A DNA stretch of 64,000 nt from Calothrix sp. PCC 7507 (GTDB lineage Bacteria; Cyanobacteriota; Cyanobacteriia; Cyanobacteriales; Nostocaceae): the NCBI RefSeq assembly GCF_000316575.1, contig NC_019682.1, positions 1,612,001 to 1,676,000 on the forward strand. Reading direction: 5' to 3'. Position numbers and translations under genes: made by a program. Shown one piece after another: positions 33,540 to 42,005 of the stretch. Position 1 is the stretch's first letter. Every line of letters begins with the position of its first letter. The notes below the pieces were generated by a model that saw nothing but the letters and a program-made list of their open reading frames with translations, did no database searches and was not told the origin of the DNA.

Positions 33540-34793
33540 ATGACTAAAATTGCGTATCTTCAATGTGCGACGGGAATTTCTGGTGATATGTGCCTAGGGG
33601 CCTTGGTGAGTCTCGGTGTTCCCATTGAGTATTTAGCTGAAAAACTCAACGGCTTGGGCATTGCCCAGGAGTATAAGTTAAGGGCAGAACTCGTTCAGCG
33701 TAATGGACAGCAAGCAACTAAAGTCCATGTGGATCTAGTACATGACCACCACAGCCACGACCATGAACATAGCCACCATCATGCACGCCACTTACCAGAA
33801 ATCGAGCGAATGATTCTCCAAGCTAGTTTGCCATCAAGGGCGGAGGCTTGGAGTTTGGCTGTATTCCGACAACTAGCAGTGGCAGAAGGGGCAGTACATG
33901 GCATTGCACCCGAAAAAGTCCACTTTCATGAAGTGGGCGCTGTGGATGCAATTGTGGATATCGTCGGTACTTGCTTGGGGTTAGACTGGCTGGGGATTGA
34001 AAGCAATAATGCAGGATTGCCTTTACTATACTGCTCGGCGTTTCCGACTGGTGGGGGAACTGTGCGAGCAGCACACGGTCAAATGGCGGTACCGGTACCA
34101 GCGGTTCTGAAGCTGTGGGAGATGCGGGGTTGTCCAGTTTATAGCAATGGTATTGACAGAGAACTGGTGACACCGACAGGAGCGGCGATCGCTACTACCC
34201 TAGCCAAAGAATTTGGTTCGCCACCACCCATTACCATCAAGCAGATAGGACTGGGAGCGGGTACTATAAATTTGCCCATCCCCAATATACTACGCCTCTG
34301 GTTAGGGGAAGTGACAAATTGCCAGTCAGATTCTGGCCTGTCTCTCGAAACTATATCGGTACTAGAAACCCAAATTGATGACTTAAATCCGCAAGCGATC
34401 GGCTATGTGTTTGAGGCGTTGTTTGCGGCTGGTGCGGTGGATGTCTTTACCCAAGCGATCGGCATGAAAAAGTCTCGTCCGGGAATTTTGCTGACTGTGA
34501 TCTGTCATCCAGATAATTTAGCCAGATGTGAAGCGATCGTCTTCCGGGAAACGACTACTTTAGGCATTCGTCGCTCAACTCAGCAGCGAGCCATCCTACA
34601 AAGGGAAATTCAACAAGTAGAAACAGAATATGGCCAAGTGCGGGTCAAGGTAGCATGGCAGGGAAAAGAAGGAATCTCTAATGTGCAACCAGAATATGAG
34701 GATTGTGCAGCACTAGCACGAAAGCATAATATTCCTTGGCGCGAAGTTCAACAACTCGCCCTACAAAGTTGGCATTTGCAAAATAAAAACTAG
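33540..34793 (+). CDS. larC: LarC-like nickel insertion protein
   Basis: A 417-residue protein of the LarC (DUF111) family, which inserts nickel into the pincer cofactor of lactate racemase-type enzymes. The N-terminus MTKIAYLQCATGISGDMCLGAL is typical, as are the histidine-rich metal-binding stretch (HDHHSHDHEHSHHHARH, near residue 70), HFHEVGAVDAIVDIVG and TPTGAAIATTLAKEFG. larB, larE and larA are not near. The start at 33540 is preferred over the TTG at 33507. In many cyanobacteria the gene stands alone, so the client enzyme is unknown. It ends in a strong hairpin shared with the convergent lipoprotein gene. Confidence 0.9.
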   Translation: MTKIAYLQCATGISGDMCLGALVSLGVPIEYLAEKLNGLGIAQEYKLRAELVQRNGQQATKVHVDLVHDHHSHDHEHSHHHARHLPEIERMILQASLPSRAEAWSLAVFRQLAVAEGAVHGIAPEKVHFHEVGAVDAIVDIVGTCLGLDWLGIESNNAGLPLLYCSAFPTGGGTVRAAHGQMAVPVPAVLKLWEMRGCPVYSNGIDRELVTPTGAAIATTLAKEFGSPPPITIKQIGLGAGTINLPIPNILRLWLGEVTNCQSDSGLSLETISVLETQIDDLNPQAIGYVFEALFAAGAVDVFTQAIGMKKSRPGILLTVICHPDNLARCEAIVFRETTTLGIRRSTQQRAILQREIQQVETEYGQVRVKVAWQGKEGISNVQPEYEDCAALARKHNIPWREVQQLALQSWHLQNKN

Positions 34794-34840
34794 AAAATAG
34801 TACTGCAAGGATAAGCCTTGCCTCTACAGTACTATTTTCT
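34792..34840. terminator. Bidirectional hairpin terminator between larC and the lipoprotein gene
   Basis: A 14-bp perfect stem (AGAAAATAGTACTG with CAGTACTATTTTCT) containing an inner CAAGG/CCTTG stem. It starts within the larC stop codon and carries T-rich sequence on one side and A-rich on the other, so it could end transcription from both sides. Confidence 0.7.
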
Positions 34841-34855
34841 CTGAACCTTGACTAA

Positions 34856-35464
34856 TTAATTAACTTGTTTAATTGTTCTATTCACGGCTGCAGCTGCATC
34901 CTCCGCTGAACGCTGAATATTTTTCCCAGTATCCTCAGATGCACGTTGAACGTTTTTGGTCAAGTCCTTAGCAGCGTTCCCAGCATTTTCTCGGATATTT
35001 TCAATTCCTCGCTGAGTTCCCTGAGTGACACCACGCCGAACTTCTTCAGCCGAACCGCTCACATCTTCACCCAGGCGTTTCACTCTTTCACCAAAGGGTG
35101 TACCTTCGCGGTAATTTTTCACATATTGTTCTTTGCTATCAATTCCCTTCTCTTCAATATTTCTTTGAGCATTTTCTTGAAGCGCTTCTGATCTGGCTTT
35201 TGCTGCTTTGGCTGCTGCTTCTGAGCGGGGATCTACATCACTAAAGTTGTTGATCCCACCTTCATAGGGAGCATTAAAATCGTAATTTTTCGTGGTGGGA
35301 TCGTATCGCTCTATATTAGGTGCTTGAGAAGTAGGTTGTGGTGGTTGTGCAGCTACTCCCGGACGATTACAAGCCTGGGCAACAAATAGGAATATTCCCG
35401 CCAAAAACACAGTTAACATTTTCAAGGGACGAATGTTCTGCAACCAGTTAATGACTTTTTTCAT
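34856..35464 (-). CDS. Lipoprotein with helical repeats
   Basis: A 202-residue protein with a lipoprotein signal: basic MKKVINWLQNIRP, hydrophobic MLTVFLAGIFLFVA, and cysteine in the lipobox FVAQAC near residue 32. The mature part begins with a proline-rich linker and ends in long polar helices with repeated NVQRASEDTGKNIQRSAEDA-like units, reminiscent of LEA or apolipophorin-like helices. It should be anchored to a membrane. AAGGAG stands 8 bases before the ATG at 35464 and rules out the longer frame to 35524. The function is unknown. Confidence 0.75.
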   Translation of the reverse strand: MKKVINWLQNIRPLKMLTVFLAGIFLFVAQACNRPGVAAQPPQPTSQAPNIERYDPTTKNYDFNAPYEGGINNFSDVDPRSEAAAKAAKARSEALQENAQRNIEEKGIDSKEQYVKNYREGTPFGERVKRLGEDVSGSAEEVRRGVTQGTQRGIENIRENAGNAAKDLTKNVQRASEDTGKNIQRSAEDAAAAVNRTIKQVN

Positions 35465-35675
35465 AATTTTACTCCTTGCATTTTTGTGACTAAAATTTTG
35501 CTCACCTCCAACAAGGTTATCCATAAAAAAAAAAGTGAGCCTCTAGCGTAGGTAACATTATTTTTTTTATTAAAAACCGATTTTTATATGTCAATAGGAG
35601 GATATTAAATCAGTTAAAAAGAATTTCCATTTAATGTCTTTGCAGTCAAGTTCGTTTATCTAAATGTAATTGCGC

Positions 35676-35825
35676 TCAAAGAGCCGCTTGAGTGCGATCG
35701 CGTACTCCCATCTGACACAAAATCCGAGTCAGATGATTTTTCTGCGTACCTTCTGTCAGATGCAGAATCTGAGCAATGTTTTTGAATGAATTTCTCACAA
35801 AACCCGAACACTTCAGCCATAACAT
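35676..35825 (-). pseudogene. Relic of a LuxR/NarL-type response regulator (C-terminal HTH)
   Basis: A minus-strand stretch encoding KNIAQILHLTEGTQKNHLTR and then ILCQMGVRDRTQAAL before a stop. This is the second half of a LuxR-type helix-turn-helix, including the normal C-terminal end. Upstream codons (MLWLKCSGFVRNSF) do not continue the family, and no receiver domain is present within the 450-base gap. It is a decayed remnant with at least three quarters of the gene lost. Confidence 0.75.
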
Positions 35826-35885
35826 ACCTCTGTTAACCCGTATCCTTTATGGAGGTAAGTAGTCAGACAGAATTAATTACACAAA

Positions 35886-35916
35886 GTCATTGCGTAGGCG
35901 AAGCCTACGCAATGAC
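35886..35916. repeat. Perfect 14-bp hairpin
   Basis: GTCATTGCGTAGGC-GAA-GCCTACGCAATGAC, a perfect 14-bp stem with a 3-base loop between two decayed genes. GCGTAGGCGAAGCC-type hairpins are frequent interspersed repeats in Nostoc (general knowledge). Confidence 0.75.
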
Positions 35917-35960
35917 TGTAAATATTTCTGTCCAAGTACTTATAACAGAATAAATCTTAA

Positions 35961-36278
35961 TTTAGATGGGGGTTAATGACTTTAATTGTGTGGGTAATTT
36001 GGAGATTATTTCAAAAAAGACAAAGTCTACCTCATGTCAATTACTTTGTAGCTGCAATTATCCTTTCATCATTAGTTTTTGCACTAGGACATTTGCCAAT
36101 TGCTTTTTTGTTAAGTAATAGTGTGACTACTGCTGTAATTATGTATGTAGTTGTGGGTAACTTATTTTTTGGTCTAATAGCAGGTTATCTCTACTGGTAG
36201 AAAGGTCTAGAGGCAGCAATCATCGCTCATATGCTAACTCATCTAATTATGGCATCAATCAATTCGTTGCAGAGATAA
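35961..36278 (+). pseudogene. Decayed CPBP-family intramembrane protease
   Basis: The frame reads FRWGLMTLIVWVIWRLFQKR, then membrane helices (YFVAAIILSSLVFALGHLPIAF and VIMYVVVGNLFFGLIAGYLYW), then an amber stop at 36198-36200, and continues in the same frame with KGLEAAIIAHMLTHLIMAS to a stop at 36276-36278. FALGHLP and AAIIAHMLTHL are typical CPBP (Abi) motifs. The EEXXXR active-site motif should stand just before FRWG, but the DNA there has a stop codon and no match. The gene has lost its N-terminal part and has an internal stop. Confidence 0.78.
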
Positions 36279-36319
36279 TTTGTTAATGTAACATATGTTG
36301 TAGATGTTAAATTACCAAA

Positions 36320-37243
36320 ATGCTCAAGCAAATTTTACGCTGGATAATTCTGGGCGGAACGCTATTTTTCTTAGCCAAAGCTTTGAAAGATAACTGGCTT
36401 GAGGTGACAGCTATCCAAATTGATGGTATGGGATGGGCAATTTTAGCGATCGCTACTGGCATAACCTTACTAGCACATATCTGGGCAGGCTGGATATGGA
36501 CTTGGATTCTCCAGGAACTCAATCAGCCGATAGACTCTTTTGCATTCATTCAAGTTTACCTGAAAACTAACATTGCCAAGTATTTACCTGGTAATGTTTG
36601 GCATTACTATGGACGAATTGTAGCGGCAAAAAATGCTAATATTTCTGCTAGTGTAGCCACTTTAAGTGTTTTATTAGAACCTTTATTAATGGCAGCAGCG
36701 GCTTTAATCATTATTATTTTATTTGGTAGTCAATTTGCCATAAATAATACAAATATTCTATTACAAGTATTGCAATTATTGATTTTAACTGTAGTACTTT
36801 GTGTAGTTCATCCCCGGTTTTTAAATCCAGTTATTCGTTTTTTACACAACTTCAAAAATAAAAAATCTCATCAAAATACTCAGCAAACTACTACTTTAAA
36901 TATGGAACGCTATCCCCTAAAACCTTTGTTAGGAGAATTCGGCTTTTTAGGACTCCGTAGCACTGGATTTATATTAACCTTTTTTGCTCTTGTCTCTTTA
37001 AATATCAGTCAAATTCCTTTGTTACTAGGTGCTTTTAGTTTAGCCTGGTTATTGGGGCTTTTGGTTCCGGGTGCGCCTGGTGGCTTGGGTGTGTTTGAAG
37101 CAACTGCGATCGCACTTTTGCAGCATCGCTTTCCTGTGGCTGTCGTTATTAGTGCGATCGCCCTTTATCGTCTGATTAGTATTGTCGCTGAAACTATGGC
37201 TGCTGGCTTGGCTTGGCTTGACGAACGCCTATCTCAGCCTTGA
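36320..37243 (+). CDS. YbhN/UPF0104-like flippase-type membrane protein
   Basis: A 307-residue integral membrane protein with about eight helices. The pattern KTNIAKYLPGNVWHYYGR, then a central loop with KNKKSHQNTQQ, then LLGLLVPGAPGGLGVFEATAIALL is typical of the UPF0104 / lysylphosphatidylglycerol synthase N-terminal membrane domain. Proteins with this fold move lipid-linked molecules across the membrane. The catalytic synthase domain is absent. The substrate is unknown. It stands alone between a pseudogene and a convergent unknown gene. Confidence 0.8.
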   Translation: MLKQILRWIILGGTLFFLAKALKDNWLEVTAIQIDGMGWAILAIATGITLLAHIWAGWIWTWILQELNQPIDSFAFIQVYLKTNIAKYLPGNVWHYYGRIVAAKNANISASVATLSVLLEPLLMAAAALIIIILFGSQFAINNTNILLQVLQLLILTVVLCVVHPRFLNPVIRFLHNFKNKKSHQNTQQTTTLNMERYPLKPLLGEFGFLGLRSTGFILTFFALVSLNISQIPLLLGAFSLAWLLGLLVPGAPGGLGVFEATAIALLQHRFPVAVVISAIALYRLISIVAETMAAGLAWLDERLSQP

Positions 37244-37290
37244 TTTTTCACCTTCTCCTTTTTTCCAAATGGAAAAATTAAGGTGGATAG

Positions 37291-38616
37291 TCATTTATAT
37301 GAATTTGTTTTTAACTGCGAAAACACACGATAAGCATCTAAATTTAACTGAGAATTACAGGCTGGTCTATCTTTTTCCATTTTAATCAAGTTGTATTCTA
37401 TATTTTCTGCATAAATTGCGAACGTGATATTAAAAACTTCTAGAAAATGAATGAACCATTTACATTCACTTTCCGGATATTTTTCATAATAATTAATCAA
37501 ATGAGCAATCCGAATTTCCAAATGACTCCGGGCATTTTTACAAATCAGGATAATTTTGAGTAGCACAATTACTAATGTTAACGGATTACCTTGAGAAAGC
37601 AGTAAAACGAATAATTGCGAAGGTTCCTCACCGGTTTCTGTTGTGAGATAATCAATTACCCGATTACAAATTCTCAAAATAAAGTTATTGTTAATAACTT
37701 CCTCATTATATTCTGTTCTCCAAGCAGAGAGTTTGTCTGCCAATTGCTGCTTTACATTGCTAACTAATTCTTGTTTTTCTACAGTGTAAAATAAATATTT
37801 TTCTATACTTTGCTTAAAGGTGTATAGGTTTTGATTTTGAGTCTGTTTGATAAATATATGGGCAATATTTTCATAACTAAACACCCCCTTTTTGACTACA
37901 ATCATTTTAATTAAACGCAAAACATGATCTCCCAAAATACTGGGATTTTTGTAGCGTGTTGAGCTAGAAGCAGCAGATTGAGAACGAGCAATATACATTG
38001 CTAGTTCAAACTTAAATTTATCTTTCATTTGTTTAGAAAGCTTCTTAGCTGCTTCTTGTTGCTCTTTTGATCGCTTGGTATCAAAAGATTGAGCAACTAA
38101 TAAGTAAGAGGTATAGCGATTAGTCCAATGACTGTTGCTTTGTTGCTTGTATGCCGACTTTTCATGCTTAGATGTGAATGATTTTAATTCTTCGTAGTCA
38201 TCACTATTAACAAAATTTTCTAGCCAGCTTTTGTAAAGATTTATTTTGGGGTTAGTTGTTTTTATCCAGAACTGATGTGTAGCAATTAGACTAAGTAGCT
38301 CCTGGATATATTTATAGTTTCTTTTAGATTCCCAGTTGTTAATTATGATGTAGCAGCATCGTTTTATTGTGTGAAGAAAATCCTGTTCATTATTAACAAA
38401 ATAAATTCCGTAGGTTCCTGCTATTTCACCTGAATTTTCTGAATCAATAAAATCTATAAGTAACCGTTTGAATTCTTGTAAAACTTCTTCTGGTGGGCAG
38501 GTTTGGACAATTGCCACCAAGAAACTGTATAACCGTTCTTGTGCAATTTGCCGATTAATCTGCTTAGAGTTGCACTTCACAATATCTTGATGTCCCTGTA
38601 AACTATTAGTGGTCAT
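37291..38616 (-). CDS. Large hypothetical protein
   Basis: A protein of about 441 residues that I do not recognise. It is hydrophilic and mostly helical (for example QQEAAKKLSKQMKDKFKFELAMYIARSQ), with no signal peptide and only one mildly hydrophobic segment (PLTLVIVLLKIILICKNA, near residue 370). The open frame reaches a TTG at 38634, but the ATG at 38616 is more likely. It is convergent with the YbhN-like gene, the stop codons being 47 bases apart. No function is proposed. Confidence 0.7.
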   Translation of the reverse strand: MTTNSLQGHQDIVKCNSKQINRQIAQERLYSFLVAIVQTCPPEEVLQEFKRLLIDFIDSENSGEIAGTYGIYFVNNEQDFLHTIKRCCYIIINNWESKRNYKYIQELLSLIATHQFWIKTTNPKINLYKSWLENFVNSDDYEELKSFTSKHEKSAYKQQSNSHWTNRYTSYLLVAQSFDTKRSKEQQEAAKKLSKQMKDKFKFELAMYIARSQSAASSSTRYKNPSILGDHVLRLIKMIVVKKGVFSYENIAHIFIKQTQNQNLYTFKQSIEKYLFYTVEKQELVSNVKQQLADKLSAWRTEYNEEVINNNFILRICNRVIDYLTTETGEEPSQLFVLLLSQGNPLTLVIVLLKIILICKNARSHLEIRIAHLINYYEKYPESECKWFIHFLEVFNITFAIYAENIEYNLIKMEKDRPACNSQLNLDAYRVFSQLKTNSYK

Positions 38617-38634
38617 GCTAGTTTTCAAGACCAA

Positions 38635-38911
38635 ATATTTTCCTGATTCTATTTTTATAGCTTAACCTTGGTCAATAATAGTATCAATGTGTTGTTCAAA
38701 GTTTAAGTAATTTTTTGACAGAGATTTAATGAACTCACGAAATCAATATCAATTATTTAATCAAACTTCTTTAAAACTTTATTTTTAACTCAAAAATGCA
38801 CAAAACAAAAACCAAAATCCCCTACTGCTTCAGGAGGTTGGTAATTTTGTTTCTCAGGAACGATTTAGGAATGCTATCTACGCGCAAGAGTATAAAGAAT
38901 AACATGACCAA
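38635..38911. other. AT-rich spacer
   Basis: About 280 bases upstream of the large hypothetical gene, with no recognised repeat or gene; the right end may contain further degraded xisH sequence that can no longer be read. Confidence 0.35.
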
Positions 38912-39248
38912 ATGTTAAGCCTTGGCTCTTTATTAGAGAGAGAGGGACAAAAAATAGCAGTAGAAATTAAAAGTTTTATTAGTCCATCGAATGTTTCAGA
39001 ATTTCATACGGACTTAGGACAGTTTTTAAACCATCAATCAATTACTTTATGTCGGTTGGCGGGGAAATAAACGTGATTTTGGCTGTATTCTACATCTTGA
39101 TATCAAGGATGGGAGAATATGGATTCAACATGATGGTACAGAAGAAGGAATTGCCAATCGATTAGTTGAAATGGGAGTACCCAGGGAAGATATTATTTTG
39201 GCGTTTCACGAACCCTATGTACGTCAGTTTACTGGGTTTGGAACTTGA
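38912..39248 (+). pseudogene. Fused relic of xisH and xisI
   Basis: Bases 38912-39070 encode LLEREGQKIAVEIKSFISPS followed by EFHTDLGQFLNHQ, which matches the middle of XisH. From about 39045, in another frame, the DNA reads YVGWRGNKRDFGCILHLDIK, then WIQHDGTEEGIANRLVEMGV, then EDIILAFHEPYVRQFTGFGT and a stop, the C-terminal two thirds of XisI. Normally xisH and xisI are separate full genes side by side. Here the XisH start and end and the XisI start are missing, so a deletion joined the two. XisH and XisI control excision of the fdxN element in Anabaena, but the families are spread widely in cyanobacteria. Confidence 0.85.
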
Positions 39249-39347
39249 GAAATATTACTGATTTTGCAACCGCTCATTGTTGATGAATACGTTGGCACAG
39301 CCCACTTACAGTCTTCTGTGACAGGTGGATGCGATCGCTATTTTTAG

Positions 39348-39703
39348 TGGGGGTGGGGGGACTTGAACCCCCACGACCGTTTAAGGTCAACGGATTTTCA
39401 TTCTTCCGCAACTTTCGCTGCTGCCTGATAGCTTTAATTACTATCGGCTTTAAGAATTGGACTCTCCCTTTACCCTCGACTTAACGTTAGGGTAGCTCCC
39501 GTCGGGTCTCTGCACCTTCCCATAATTTGGGATTTTCGATTGTCAACACAATCTTAAATCTTCAATTTTTGGGCTTGGCTCAGGATTGCCATGTCTGTAA
39601 TCAGATTTAGGTTTCCCTGAGTTTGAGAGCTTACACTTGAAAGATTTCTCTAGCAAGGCTCAGTTATCTAAGTCCGTAGCGTCTACCATTCCGCCACACC
39701 CCC
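39348..39703 (-). tRNA. trnL-UAA: tRNA-Leu(UAA) with group I intron
   Basis: On the minus strand the 5' exon (39670-39703, 34 bases) begins GGGGGTGTGGCGGAATGGTA and ends in the anticodon loop at U34. The 3' exon (39348-39398, 51 bases) begins AAAATCCGTTGACC and ends CACCCCCA. Joined, they give an 85-base tRNA with a 7-bp acceptor stem, anticodon stem ACGGA/TCCGT, loop CTTAAAA (anticodon UAA), and a long variable arm as in class II tRNAs. The 3' CCA is not encoded. The intron position within the anticodon is the conserved cyanobacterial and chloroplast one. Confidence 0.97.
39399..39669 (-). ncRNA. Group I intron of tRNA-Leu(UAA)
   Basis: A 271-base intron interrupting the anticodon loop. On the minus strand the core elements can be followed: AATCCTGAGCCAAGCCC (P/Q), GTGCAGAGAC (R) and AGAGTCC (S), with a terminal G before the 3' exon. 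It has no open frame, so it should be self-splicing and without a homing endonuclease. The length is slightly above that usually described for Anabaena; the P6b/P5 arms vary among Nostoc strains. Confidence 0.93.
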
Positions 39704-40308
39704 TAACGTTGTTAGGAGCCACTTATTTTTTGAAGGCAGCAAATACCTTCTCATCTATTCCAACACTAATTGTGTCTTTTGTACAACTAGATTTAAAAAA
39801 GTTGTTCACAACTAGCAATTTGACTGAATCTGGCAACTACACAAAACTTTTGTGAACATTATCCAGAGTTGGAACTGCCCTTTTTTCCGTCGCTGCGCTA
39901 GGAAAACCTAAACTTTTTGGACGTAAGGCAGTTATTTGCCACAGGCTTATCTAGCATAGCACAGTCTACAGTTTTTGTTGTGCTTTTGCAGTAATTTTGT
40001 AGAGCGATCGCTCGAAGCAAATGTATATATACAGGACTGACGCAGGTGTCACAGTTAAATGACCATTTGATAGGGTGGGCAATGCCCACCGAAACCCGGA
40101 TATGCTGGGCATTGCCCACCCTACATGATTAAATTCTGTGCCAGTTGCGTAAGTCCTAATATACTGAGAAATTATCTAAGATGGATAAGAAATTCCTGGG
40201 CATTGAATTTAAAAGTGAGATAGTGACGATACTTTCCTGAGTCCAGCCATTCAGCCTATGATGGGGGATAGATGCACCAAATGGTATTGTCTACGTAGAG
40301 AGAGAATT
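39704..40308. other. Spacer holding a double-palindrome repeat
   Basis: Between the divergent tRNA and ndhL genes. Bases 40071-40124 are two GTGGGCAATGCCCAC-type palindromes separated by CCGAAACCCGGATATG. The rest contains no recognised gene; the tRNA promoter should lie just right of 39703 and the ndhL promoter left of 40309. Confidence 0.55.
40071..40124. repeat. Double-palindrome repeat (TAGGGTGGGCAATGCCCACC type)
   Basis: Complete, uninterrupted copy: stem GGTGGGCAATGCCCACC, spacer GAAACCCGGATATGC, stem GGGCATTGCCC. It serves as the empty-site model for the copy split by a MITE at 56350. Confidence 0.85.
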
Positions 40309-40521
40309 ATGATTGTAGCCCTGCTGTATCTGATTTTGGCTGGAGCTTATTTGTTAGTCATTCCAGTAGCTGTTCTATTTTATTTGAAGCAGCGGTGGTA
40401 TGTAGCTAGCTCTGTGGAGCGCACCTTGATGTACTTTCTGGTGTTCTTCTTTTTTCCGGGGTTGTTGGTTTTATCGCCGTTTGTGAATTTACGACCCCAG
40501 CCACGACAAATTGAAGTTTAG
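40309..40521 (+). CDS. ndhL: NAD(P)H-quinone oxidoreductase subunit L
   Basis: A 70-residue membrane protein with two helices ([26 protein letters not shown] and [20 protein letters not shown]), joined by [13 protein letters not shown]. This is NdhL, a subunit specific to the oxygenic phototroph NDH-1 complex in the thylakoid membrane, active in cyclic electron flow and respiration. The frame extends to 40258, but the ATG at 40309 yields the family's usual length and lies after GAGAGAG. ndhL-DUF3007-trpA is a conserved cyanobacterial gene order, seen here in full. Confidence 0.92.
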   Translation: MIVALLYLILAGAYLLVIPVAVLFYLKQRWYVASSVERTLMYFLVFFFFPGLLVLSPFVNLRPQPRQIEV

Positions 40522-40545
40522 CGAGATTGGTAGGTCATAACCCTC

Positions 40546-40857
40546 ATGCGACGCATTGACGCAATCGGAATTGGCTTAGGCGTTTTTGTAGCTGGCGGTC
40601 TAGCATATGCTCTATTGCAGCTAGTTGGTTTAGATGGGGAAAAAGCTGGTATATGGAGCCAAGTCTTGCTAGTCAGTGGTTTGGTTGGCTGGTTAGCTAC
40701 ATATATTGTCCGTGCGGTGGGGCAAAAAATGACCTACCATCAACAGCGTGAACAGTATGAACAAGCCTTCTTTGAAAAACGCCTAGCAGAACTCACTCCC
40801 GAAGAACTAGCAAAAATTCAAGCGGAAATCGAACAAGAAAAGCAAACTCAGCTGTAA
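40546..40857 (+). CDS. DUF3007 family membrane protein
   Basis: A 103-residue protein with two membrane helices (AIGIGLGVFVAGGLAYALLQLVGL and VLLVSGLVGWLATYIVRAVG) followed by a charged helical tail (EKRLAELTPEELAKIQAEIEQEK). It matches the DUF3007 family found next to ndhL in cyanobacteria. A link to the NDH-1 complex is suggested by this constant position but is not proven. It starts 24 bases after ndhL, so the two are co-transcribed. Confidence 0.88.
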   Translation: MRRIDAIGIGLGVFVAGGLAYALLQLVGLDGEKAGIWSQVLLVSGLVGWLATYIVRAVGQKMTYHQQREQYEQAFFEKRLAELTPEELAKIQAEIEQEKQTQL

Positions 40858-40885
40858 AATCGTTGTTTGTCATTTGTCTTTGGTT

Positions 40886-40930
40886 TTCATGACAAATGAC
40901 AAATGACAAATGATAAATGACAAACGACAA
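40886..40930. repeat. STRR array (TGACAAA heptamers) ending at the trpA start codon
   Basis: About six TGACAAA-type units directly before trpA. The ATG of trpA is itself in phase with the repeat (ACAAATGAC), so the initiation region is made of repeat. Confidence 0.9.
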
Positions 40931-41767
40931 ATGACAGCCATTTCCGATCGCTTTGAAACTCTAGGACGAAATCACGAGTGCGCTCTGATTCCGTTTATTA
41001 CTGCTGGTGATCCAGATTTAGCCACCACAGCAGCAGCATTGCGAACTCTGGATCGCAGTGGTGCGGACATTATTGAACTGGGAGTTCCCTACTCCGATCC
41101 GCTGGCGGATGGGCCAGTAATTCAAGCTGCTGCTACCCGCGCCTTACAACGAGGAACAACGTTAGATCAAGTGCTGGAAATGTTGCAAGCAACTACTCCG
41201 AGCTTACGATCGCCTATTGTTCTATTTACCTACTACAATCCAATTTTGCACCTGGGGATTGAGAAGTTTATCCAGAAAATTGCGACTTCAGGGGCAGCAG
41301 GCTTGGTTGTGCCTGATTTACCCTTAGAAGAGGCTGAGGGGTTACTCCAAGCATCTAGTGAGGCGGGAATTGATTTAACCTTGTTTGTAGCGCCCACAAG
41401 CTCTAGTGAACGGATAGAGGCGATCGCTCGCTCCTCCCAAGGATTTATCTATTTGATTACTGTTACAGGAGTTACGGGTATCCGCTCTCAAACGGAAACG
41501 CGAGTGTCAGATTTACTCAAACAAATTCGTGATGTTACTGATAAACCTATTGGTGTAGGCTTTGGTATCTCCCAAGTATCCCAAGCTCGCCAAGTCAGAG
41601 ATTGGGGAGCAGATGCGGTGATTGTGGGTAGCGCTTTTGTCAAACGTCTAGCAGAAGGCACTCCGGAGCAGGGATTAAAGGCGATCGCTGAATTTTGCCA
41701 AAGTCTCAAGGCAGCTATCAAGACAGGTGACACTAGTACAAATACTTACCTTGATGAAACTAAGTAA
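40931..41767 (+). CDS. trpA: Tryptophan synthase alpha subunit
   Basis: A 278-residue TIM-barrel protein that cleaves indole-3-glycerol phosphate to indole for the beta subunit. The active-site stretch [19 protein letters not shown] contains the catalytic glutamate and aspartate; [10 protein letters not shown] and [11 protein letters not shown] form the phosphate-binding loops. The ATG at 40931 is chosen over 40910, whose extra residues (MINDKRQ) come from heptamer repeats. It is the third gene of the conserved ndhL cluster; the STRR array between DUF3007 and trpA may affect its translation. Confidence 0.96.
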   Translation: MTAISDRFETLGRNHECALIPFITAGDPDLATTAAALRTLDRSGADIIELGVPYSDPLADGPVIQAAATRALQRGTTLDQVLEMLQATTPSLRSPIVLFTYYNPILHLGIEKFIQKIATSGAAGLVVPDLPLEEAEGLLQASSEAGIDLTLFVAPTSSSERIEAIARSSQGFIYLITVTGVTGIRSQTETRVSDLLKQIRDVTDKPIGVGFGISQVSQARQVRDWGADAVIVGSAFVKRLAEGTPEQGLKAIAEFCQSLKAAIKTGDTSTNTYLDETK

Positions 41768-41933
41768 AGTAGATTAAAAAATTATAACAGCGTAGTTTTT
41801 TACCCGTATTTGGTAGACAATTTCACCAATATGGTTTTGAATATTAACAGCATATATCAGGCTGTAAAAAAACTAGCTGATACGGTCGCTTATAGTTTGA
41901 GTATTATGTGAAGTTAAGTAAGTGAGAGATGTA

Positions 41934-42005
41934 ATGAGTGTGAGAGTGAGTCAGTCTCAAGTAGTTATAGTTCCGTCGCAATTGGGGGGTACAGGCGATG
42001 AGTGA
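41934..42005 (+). CDS. Possible 23-codon leader peptide overlapping the next gene
   Basis: A short frame (MSVRVSQSQVVIVPSQLGGT...) whose stop codon lies 8 bases inside the start of the next gene (GCGATGAGTGA). Such overlap can couple translation. There is no other support, so it may be chance. Confidence 0.25.
   Translation: MSVRVSQSQVVIVPSQLGGTGDE

Noticed and set aside
39637-39855. 72-codon frame on the plus strand
   Set aside because: It lies antisense over the 5' exon and intron of the tRNA-Leu gene.
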